DNA from: Marinifilum sp. JC120
Lineage (GTDB): Bacteria > Desulfobacterota > Desulfovibrionia > Desulfovibrionales > Desulfovibrionaceae
Reading direction: 5' to 3'
DNA: 8,819 nucleotides
NCBI GenBank assembly: GCA_004923195.1
Contig: RDSB01000034.1
Location: 1-8,819, forward strand
The notes beneath the pieces are model-generated. The model was not told where the DNA came from. It searched no databases and saw only the letters and a program-made list of their open reading frames with translations. Shown here piece by piece: positions 1 through 5,288 of the stretch; position 1 is the stretch's first letter, and each line of letters begins with the position of its first letter. A program made the translations under genes and the position numbers.

Positions 1-2243
1 GTCTGGGACATTTGCTTTTGCACTTCGCCGATTCCGCGCGATTTGTGCAGATCATTGAAGTCGGAGAGACCTTGCTCTTTTTCAGCTTCATTGAATTTGG
101 GGGTTGCCATCAGACCGCCTACGGCCTTGGCTGCTGCTTCGGCTTTTTCTATCCCGACATTTTTTTCAAGGTGATGGTCGTTATCGCTGACGAGCACTAT
201 GGAGCTTTTGGGATATTTGGCCTTCAGGGCCTTGGCGACCGGCTCAAGATTGGAAGCATCAAAAGCCACAACTGTGGGCATGTTGCTTGCCATATGCGCG
301 CTGGCCGCAGTGGCGTAACCCTCGGCAACGAGGATCGGCCCGCCTTTGGCTATGTTCTCGCCGGGATCAATGGTGTGGAACATTCCCGCTTTCAGGCCGC
401 CTTTTTCAAAGAGCTTTCCTTCCGGGGTGATTGTTTGCAGGGTGTGGATATGGCCGTTCGCATCGCGACCGGGCACAAGCAAATCCCCGCGTTCGTTGAC
501 CTTGACTCCGTAGGCCGGAACACCTTTTTTAGTGAGATATTCCTGCTGCTGGGTGGCCCATTTGGCGTTGGTGAACTTGGCAAAAGAACGTTTTGAAGCC
601 TTTTCGCGTTGTTCGGCTAAGGCTTTCTCACGCTCGATCCTCTTCTGGGCAGTCTGTGCCTTGATTTGGGATTTTTCTTCGGCGGTAAGTTCTAGGCCAT
701 CAGCTTTCCAATTAATTTTCAGGCCGGTCTTGTGGTTCTGGATGAATCCTGCTGGATGGGCATCAAGGAATCCTTTGTATGCGCCGTCCTTTGAATTGGG
801 CTTGCCATCGATGACTGGCACTCGTTGAAGTGTGCCGTCCATGATCGGCTGCTGGCCCTGAAGATCAAGTCCGGCTTCCTGCAAGGCCTTGGCAAATTCC
901 TGCGTCGCATTTGTTTGCGGAGCATTGACCTTTTCCTTGGGCAGCCATTTGGCTAGAGGATTGAGATCTGTTCCGGTAGCGACAAACCATAGCTTTTCGG
1001 ATTTATCCCAGCGTGCGCCGAGTTTCTTGGCCTGTCCTTTTTCCCGATAGGGAACATTGAGATAGTTTTTTTCTGTGGCAAGCCGGGGTTCTTGCGGTTT
1101 TTCCTTTTGCTGCGCAGCGACCTTGTTTTCCGGTAGCCATGCAGCAAATTTTTGCGCGTCTTCTCCTTCAGGGGCAAACCACATTTTTTGAGTCTGATCC
1201 CATTTGGCTCCGAGCTGCTTAGCTTGATTTTTTTCAGAGAAGGGTACTTTGAGCCACATTTTGCCGTTCTCCGGAACTCCATATTTTGATTCGCGTTGTT
1301 CCAGCTTGGCCTTGTCCGGGGCAGAAACTGACATGCCTTGCTCCTTGGTTGCTTCCTTGCCTCGTTCCTTCTCAAATCCTAGAGTGTAATCCTTGATTTT
1401 TTCAGCACTCTGGCAGGCCCGGACGATCTCATACGGATCTTCCTTAAGAACTTTGACCCAGCTTTTTACGTAACTGGCATGTTGATCCGGATTATGGCTA
1501 ATGCCGATTTCTGCGCTGGTCATCCAGCTTGCGATTTCTGCGCGTAGTTCTTCCTTGGCGTAAATCTCCGAGCCGAAAGGACCGAATTCACGGTCCAGCC
1601 GTGATTCATGCCCGGTCCAGTGTCCCAGCTCGTGCAGGGCGGTGCTGTAATATTTGTCGGGACTATCAAAGGCCGCGTGCGGGGGAAGGTGGATTTCATC
1701 AGACGAAGGTCTGTAAAATGCACGGTCGCGTTGATCATGGGTGATGCTTGCGCCGGAATTTTCTAGAATGGCTTCCGCCCGGTCATCCGGATTCCACGAT
1801 ATTTCGCGTCCATCCCATTCCGGGATTCCATCAATCTGGCTGGCGTGGAAGACATTGAAGAAGCGTATATACGGCTTATCTCGTTCAACTCGCTGGGTTT
1901 TTACGTTTCCATCTTCATCTCGTTCCGGTTTGCCATCCTTATCCTTAACCACGTTTATTGCTGACCATTGCCAAAAAACAAGCGTCTGAGATTTTGCTCC
2001 TTTGCGAACCTGCCAGCCCTGTGATTCAGCTTGTTTGTAGGTCATAAATCTGGGATCATTCAGACCGTCGGAACCAAGCATCACCTGGTTAAATCCCCGG
2101 TAAACATTTCCTGTTACCGGGTTGAAAGCCGGCTGAGATTCCCCCGGCTTCCATGGACGCTGCCAGGGCGCGGTTCCTTCTTCCAGTTTTTCAATAATTT
2201 TATCAGCAAAACGCTGATAGTATTGTGTTTTGTCCTTAGCCAT
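1..2243 (-). CDS. traC: ArdC/TraC-type antirestriction-primase fusion (3' end outside window)
   Basis: The frame is open from ATG at 2243 to the left edge (about 747 residues) with no stop in view, so the C-terminus is missing. Four parts are visible. Residues 1 to about 150 resemble the ArdC N-terminal ssDNA-binding domain (start MAKDKTQYYQRFADKIIEKL). A zincin-like domain follows, with HELGHWTGH at 204-212. Two copies of a DUF5710-like module start near 329 and 394 (WLKVPF..LGAKWD and YLNVPY..LGARWD). A C-terminal Toprim primase domain carries EGYATA (Glu641) and SDND (Asp687, Asp689). The EGYATA motif and the ArdC similarity are known for the RP4 TraC primase, which primes the transferred strand in the recipient. 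The likely role is priming plus protection of incoming ssDNA. It overlaps the upstream acidic gene by 8 bp. Family assignment is firm; an active primase or peptidase is inferred. Confidence 0.9.
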   Translation of the reverse strand, partial: MAKDKTQYYQRFADKIIEKLEEGTAPWQRPWKPGESQPAFNPVTGNVYRGFNQVMLGSDGLNDPRFMTYKQAESQGWQVRKGAKSQTLVFWQWSAINVVKDKDGKPERDEDGNVKTQRVERDKPYIRFFNVFHASQIDGIPEWDGREISWNPDDRAEAILENSGASITHDQRDRAFYRPSSDEIHLPPHAAFDSPDKYYSTALHELGHWTGHESRLDREFGPFGSEIYAKEELRAEIASWMTSAEIGISHNPDQHASYVKSWVKVLKEDPYEIVRACQSAEKIKDYTLGFEKERGKEATKEQGMSVSAPDKAKLEQRESKYGVPENGKMWLKVPFSEKNQAKQLGAKWDQTQKMWFAPEGEDAQKFAAWLPENKVAAQQKEKPQEPRLATEKNYLNVPYREKGQAKKLGARWDKSEKLWFVATGTDLNPLAKWLPKEKVNAPQTNATQEFAKALQEAGLDLQGQQPIMDGTLQRVPVIDGKPNSKDGAYKGFLDAHPAGFIQNHKTGLKINWKADGLELTAEEKSQIKAQTAQKRIEREKALAEQREKASKRSFAKFTNAKWATQQQEYLTKKGVPAYGVKVNERGDLLVPGRDANGHIHTLQTITPEGKLFEKGGLKAGMFHTIDPGENIAKGGPILVAEGYATAASAHMASNMPTVVAFDASNLEPVAKALKAKYPKSSIVLVSDNDHHLEKNVGIEKAEAAAKAVGGLMATPKFNEAEKEQGLSDFNDLHKSRGIGEVQKQMSQ

Positions 2244-2460
2244 GTGCTAATTCCTCCGGTTCTGTGTCTTCAGGATCAAAGGGATCGAATGATGCATCCT
2301 CCGCCTCTTCCGCTGTGATGGCGTCTTCTTCAAAGGCTCCCATGTGGTCGGCCAGTTCCGGATCGACTTCCATGGCCGCGCCGGGATTTTCTTCCAGTTC
2401 TTTGGCGATCTGGTCGGCCTGTTCGTTCAGGTGTTTTTTGATTTCGTCGTTGTCGGGCAT
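2236..2460 (-). CDS. Small highly acidic protein of unknown function (74 aa)
   Basis: I do not recognise a family. Of 74 residues, 26 are Asp or Glu, only 3 are Lys and none is Arg. The N-terminal third (DEIKKHLNEQADQIAKELEE) should form an amphipathic helix; the rest is Asp/Glu/Pro-rich (FDPFDPEDTEPEE) and probably disordered. ATG 2460 is chosen over an in-frame ATG at 2517 because AAAGGAGA lies 4 bp before it and the longer frame would run back into the end of topB. It sits 22 bp after topB and overlaps the primase start by 8 bp, the position held by traD in RP4. A DNA-mimic or partner of the adjacent primase/topoisomerase is possible but only inferred from charge and position. Confidence 0.8.
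   Translation of the reverse strand: MPDNDEIKKHLNEQADQIAKELEENPGAAMEVDPELADHMGAFEEDAITAEEAEDASFDPFDPEDTEPEELAHG
2251..2257 (-). promoter_or_regulatory. Ribosome binding site of the primase gene
   Basis: On the minus strand this reads GGAGGAA, 7 bp before ATG 2243. It lies inside the end of the acidic gene and supports the 2243 start, which makes the two genes overlap by 8 bp (ATGGCTAA). Confidence 0.75.
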
Positions 2461-2464
2461 GTTT

Positions 2465-2472
2465 TCTCCTTT
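2465..2472 (-). promoter_or_regulatory. Ribosome binding site of the acidic gene
   Basis: The minus strand reads AAAGGAGA in the 22-bp gap after topB, 4 bp before ATG 2460. It decides the start of the 74-residue protein. Confidence 0.8.
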
Positions 2473-2482
2473 AATTTGTGGG

Positions 2483-4645
2483 TTAGTTTTCAAATTTCGG
2501 TTTCCCTCTCTCATCAAAGCAGCGGAACTTACACTCCGGAAAGCCGCTGCAACTCCACCAGAATAAGCCCTTGCGTTTGGCAGGCCTACGGATCATACCT
2601 TTGCCGCAATCCGGGCATTTGTGTTCTTTGGATGCTTCAAGCTTCTTGGCAGGCTTTGCTTTGAGATCCGGCTTGCCTGCTTTGTTGGGAAAGGTTGCGT
2701 TGCAATCGGGATATGCGGAGCAGCCCCAGAATTTACCTTTCGGTCCTTTGCGGGGCTTCAGGAATCCGGTTTTGCATTTGGGGCATTGAACGGTGTTGCT
2801 CTTGATATTAATGCCTTCGCGTTTGACTCGTGCAATCTCCTGAGCAACGGAACCGTCTACCTCATCGATGAGCTGGAGGTAATTCAATTCGCCGGCTTCG
2901 ATCTGCTTTTGCTTCTCGTGCCATAGAGCGGTCATGTCCGGTTTAACTGCGAATTCCGGCAGGGCATCGTGAAATTCACGGCCCAGCTCGGTGCTGATGA
3001 CTTTCTTGTTTTTCTCCGCCACAAAGCCGCGCCTGAAGAGCGTTTCAATGTGCGAATCGCGGGTAGCCGGAGTCCCGATTCCGCCGGATTCGTCTTGCTT
3101 GTCGCTATCCTTGTCCATGAATAATTTCTTGATTTCAGGATCGGTCACGTACTTTGCGACCGAGGTGAGATCCTTGAGCAGAGTTTTCATGGTGTAGCGC
3201 GCAGGGGGCTTGGTGAATGACTTCACTGATTCGGCGGATTCTACGGTTCCGGAATCATTCTGCTGGAGTTTGTGCAGTTCCGGTTGCTTCTCGGCTTTTT
3301 CGTAATCTTTGCGGTATTGCTCATCCAGCAGCCGCCAGCCCGGTGAGCTGTTCAGCCTGCCGTCAGCTTTGAATTTGTGGCCGGCTATTTTCAGTTCTAT
3401 TTTTGTGGCCATAAATTCTGCGGGAGGATAAAACTGGGCAATATAAAGCTTTACGATCAGCCCATAAATGCGTCGCTCGTCTTCGTTCAGCTTGCCCAGC
3501 TGCGGCACATTCATGGTCGGGATGATGGCATGATGCGCTGTGACTTTTTTAGAGTTGAAAGCCTTGGATTTGAGTTTCGGGGTGGCGTATTCGGCCATGT
3601 CTCCGAAGGCTGGAGTCAGTGCCTGCAACAGCTCCGGTGCTTCTGCGTGTCGCTCGTCATTGAGGTAACGGCAATCACTGCGGTTGTAGGTGATGGCCTT
3701 GTGCTGGTCACGCAGCCGCTGGGTGATCTCCAGCACTTTTTTCGGCTTGTAGTTCCAGAGTCCGGCAGCATCGGCCTGCAAGGCCAGCAGGTTGTAGGGC
3801 AGGGGAGGATCATTCTTGCGCTCGGAGGTTTGCACGGAAAGAACCGTGGCCGGCTTGCCTTGAACTTCGTTCGCAATCTTTTTGCCAAATACCGCATCCG
3901 CGATCCGGCCTTTCTCATCAACCGGCGCATCGTGTGCGGGGATGTATTCGGCTTCAACCAACTGGCTCGGCATATCAATCTGTGCTTTGACTGTATGATA
4001 CGCCTGTTTTTCGTGTCCTTCATGGGCGCGGTCACGGGCAACCACAAGACCGAGGATAGGAGTCTGGACTCGGCCAACTGAAAGCACGCCCTGATAGCCT
4101 TTTTTCTGGGCCAGCGTGGAATAGCAGCGAGTCAGATTGTAACCATACCGCTGATCACAAACCGCACGAGCCAGCGCGGACATGGACAGCCCATGGTACT
4201 TGCTGTTGTTTTCCATGTGCTCAAGAGCTTTAAGAATTGCGGAACCGTTGTTGTCGTTGATCAGTAATCTTCTGGTCGGTTTTTCCAGTAGACCTGCAAA
4301 CTCGATAACTTCATCGACCAGTCGCTGACCTTCTGGGTCCGGGTCGCCAGCATTGATCAGCTCGTCAGCCTGATGGGCGAGATCAATGACTTTTTTGAGA
4401 TGGTCGACGTGTTTGTCTTCCGGGGCGTAGGTGACTGGCCATTTCATGGGCAGGGTGTTCAGATCCCAGAGTTTGTATCGTTCGTCGTGTTCTTCCGGGA
4501 CGGTCAGCCGCAGCAGGTGGCCCCAGAGCCAAGTGATACGATCGCCGTTTACGTGAAAGGCTGCTCCGGTCGGCCTGTCAGGTCCGCCCAGAGCTTGGGA
4601 TATGGCTAAGGCCACATCTCGTTTTTCCGCGATGAATAGGCGCAT
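2483..4645 (-). CDS. topB: DNA topoisomerase III (type IA), conjugative-element TopB/TraE
   Basis: A 720-residue type IA topoisomerase of the topoisomerase III branch, which relaxes or decatenates DNA by passing strands through a transient single-strand break. The Toprim domain starts with FIAEK (Glu7) and has AGDPDPEGQ at 99-107 with metal-binding Asp101, Asp103 and Glu105. LSVGRVQTP lies at 188-196. The catalytic tyrosine is Tyr320 in ITYNRSDCRYL. GIGTPATRDSHIE marks the conserved region before the C-terminal part. Two C4 zinc ribbons end the protein: Cys621/624/642/648 and Cys677/680/699/705. Two positions differ from the E. coli topoisomerase III forms as I recall them: DPDREG is DPDPEG here and TYPRSD is TYNRSD. 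The start at 4645 follows a strong Shine-Dalgarno, 16 bp after the traF stop. Its place after traF matches traE of RP4. Confidence 0.97.
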   Translation of the reverse strand: MRLFIAEKRDVALAISQALGGPDRPTGAAFHVNGDRITWLWGHLLRLTVPEEHDERYKLWDLNTLPMKWPVTYAPEDKHVDHLKKVIDLAHQADELINAGDPDPEGQRLVDEVIEFAGLLEKPTRRLLINDNNGSAILKALEHMENNSKYHGLSMSALARAVCDQRYGYNLTRCYSTLAQKKGYQGVLSVGRVQTPILGLVVARDRAHEGHEKQAYHTVKAQIDMPSQLVEAEYIPAHDAPVDEKGRIADAVFGKKIANEVQGKPATVLSVQTSERKNDPPLPYNLLALQADAAGLWNYKPKKVLEITQRLRDQHKAITYNRSDCRYLNDERHAEAPELLQALTPAFGDMAEYATPKLKSKAFNSKKVTAHHAIIPTMNVPQLGKLNEDERRIYGLIVKLYIAQFYPPAEFMATKIELKIAGHKFKADGRLNSSPGWRLLDEQYRKDYEKAEKQPELHKLQQNDSGTVESAESVKSFTKPPARYTMKTLLKDLTSVAKYVTDPEIKKLFMDKDSDKQDESGGIGTPATRDSHIETLFRRGFVAEKNKKVISTELGREFHDALPEFAVKPDMTALWHEKQKQIEAGELNYLQLIDEVDGSVAQEIARVKREGINIKSNTVQCPKCKTGFLKPRKGPKGKFWGCSAYPDCNATFPNKAGKPDLKAKPAKKLEASKEHKCPDCGKGMIRRPAKRKGLFWWSCSGFPECKFRCFDERGKPKFEN

Positions 4646-4650
4646 GATCT

Positions 4651-4658
4651 ATCCTCCG
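4651..4658 (-). promoter_or_regulatory. Ribosome binding site of topB
   Basis: The minus strand reads CGGAGGAT, 5 bp before ATG 4645. It begins 6 bp after the base of the large palindrome at 4665-4788, so folding of that element in the message could affect access to it. Confidence 0.8.
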
Positions 4659-4661
4659 AGT

Positions 4662-5288
4662 TTACAGGCAGTTGAAAAACGTCGATCTGCTGCGTTGCTG
4701 CAAAAAATCCAAACCCTCGCGTATTGTATATACGCGTCGGTCTTGAATTTTTCTTGCGCCTTGCATCTCACCATTTTTGAACAGCCTGAAGGTTAGAATG
4801 GGTACAACCCTCCGCACCTGATCCATATCCACCAGCCCGAAGTACCGGCCATCAAAGCTGTTTTCGGTGTAGGTGGACAGGGCCAGACCTTTGGCAGAGG
4901 GGATAACAGTAGAATTCAGGAAAATTGGAAGCTGGCGGCCGTAGCGGTCGCAGGATCTCGCTTGTGTGTGCGGGAGCAGCTTGGAATTAATGCAGACTCC
5001 TTCAGCGGAGATCTCGATGGAATCTCCGGGAAGACCGGCTAAAGTTTTGAGCAGTGGCCTGTTACCGTTCAGGCCCAGATAGTGCCGCTGAAGGGAAATT
5101 AGAAAATAGGGATTGTCTTCAGCGAGACTGAAGGTGATCAGGTCGCCCCGGTTAGGTTTGCCAGGGACAATCTGGTAAATTCCATGGGGCATGGAATCGG
5201 TGAAGTTGAAGCGAAAGCCCAACTCATGCAACAGGTAGCCGACTCCCAGCGCATGGAGAAAGAAAAGGATTAGCAGCATATTTTTCAT
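4662..5288 (-). CDS. traF: TraF-type S26 peptidase with an altered C-terminal tail
   Basis: A 208-residue membrane-anchored serine peptidase of the S26/TraF family, which in RP4 matures the pilin during mating-pair formation. Residues 4-20 form a single N-terminal membrane segment. The nucleophile is Ser32 in TDSMPHGIY and the general base is Lys81 in RPLLKTLAGLPGD; the late conserved block reads SFDGRYFG at 144-151. ATG 5288 overlaps the preceding stop as ATGA, with AGGAA 6 bp upstream. The last 41 residues (168-208, from RLFKNGEMQG onward) are encoded almost wholly by the palindromic element at 4665-4788 and look like no TraF tail I know. Without that element the frame would read ILTFKLGG and stop at about 171 residues, close to the usual length of the family. 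Activity is probably retained because all catalytic motifs lie upstream of the tail. Confidence 0.93.
   Translation of the reverse strand: MKNMLLILFFLHALGVGYLLHELGFRFNFTDSMPHGIYQIVPGKPNRGDLITFSLAEDNPYFLISLQRHYLGLNGNRPLLKTLAGLPGDSIEISAEGVCINSKLLPHTQARSCDRYGRQLPIFLNSTVIPSAKGLALSTYTENSFDGRYFGLVDMDQVRRVVPILTFRLFKNGEMQGARKIQDRRVYTIREGLDFLQQRSRSTFFNCL
4665..4788. repeat. 124-bp imperfect palindromic element at the traF/topB junction
   Basis: The element begins CAGGCAGTTGAAAAACG and ends TTTTTGAACAGCCTG, which are imperfect inverted copies of each other. The symmetry continues inward (TGCTGCGTTGCTGCAAAAAATCCAAACC against ATGCAAGGC-GCAAGAAAAATTCAAGACC on the other strand). At the centre CGCGTAT (4718-4724) pairs with ATACGCG (4730-4736) around the 5-base loop TGTAT. 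The geometric centre of the ends (4726.5) coincides with the loop. The size and symmetry fit a non-autonomous palindromic repeat (MITE- or REP-like). I recall similar sequences as dispersed repeats in Desulfovibrio/Geobacter-type genomes but cannot verify this. No clear target duplication is visible. It is translated as the end of traF and abuts its TAA stop. Confidence 0.85.

Noticed and set aside
12..596. Long plus-strand open frame (194 codons)
   Set aside because: Antisense shadow of the primase gene: the minus strand here encodes the conserved EGYATA and SDND Toprim motifs, while the plus-strand product has no recognisable feature.
2113..2120. GTTACCGG in the primase gene and GTTACCG at 5061-5067 in traF as further repeat arms
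   Set aside because: Only 7-8 bases match and there is no second arm at the right distance, so chance is sufficient.
2461..2517. Longer 93-residue version of the acidic protein starting at 2517
   Set aside because: It would overlap topB by 35 bp and lacks a Shine-Dalgarno as good as AAAGGAGA in front of ATG 2460; the added residues are basic, unlike the rest.
3377..4081. Long plus-strand open frame (234 codons)
   Set aside because: Lies opposite the topoisomerase catalytic region (GRVQTP, Tyr320). The product shows no motif and there is no context for an opposed gene.
4665..4788. Rho-independent terminator between traF and topB
   Set aside because: Although symmetric, the element is long and imperfect, has no U-run directly after a GC-rich stem on the minus strand, and genes continue in the same direction with an immediate ribosome binding site.
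4602..4796. Plus-strand open frame over the palindromic element
   Set aside because: Frames through such palindromes are common by-products of their symmetry; it has no domain and only opposes the traF end and topB start.
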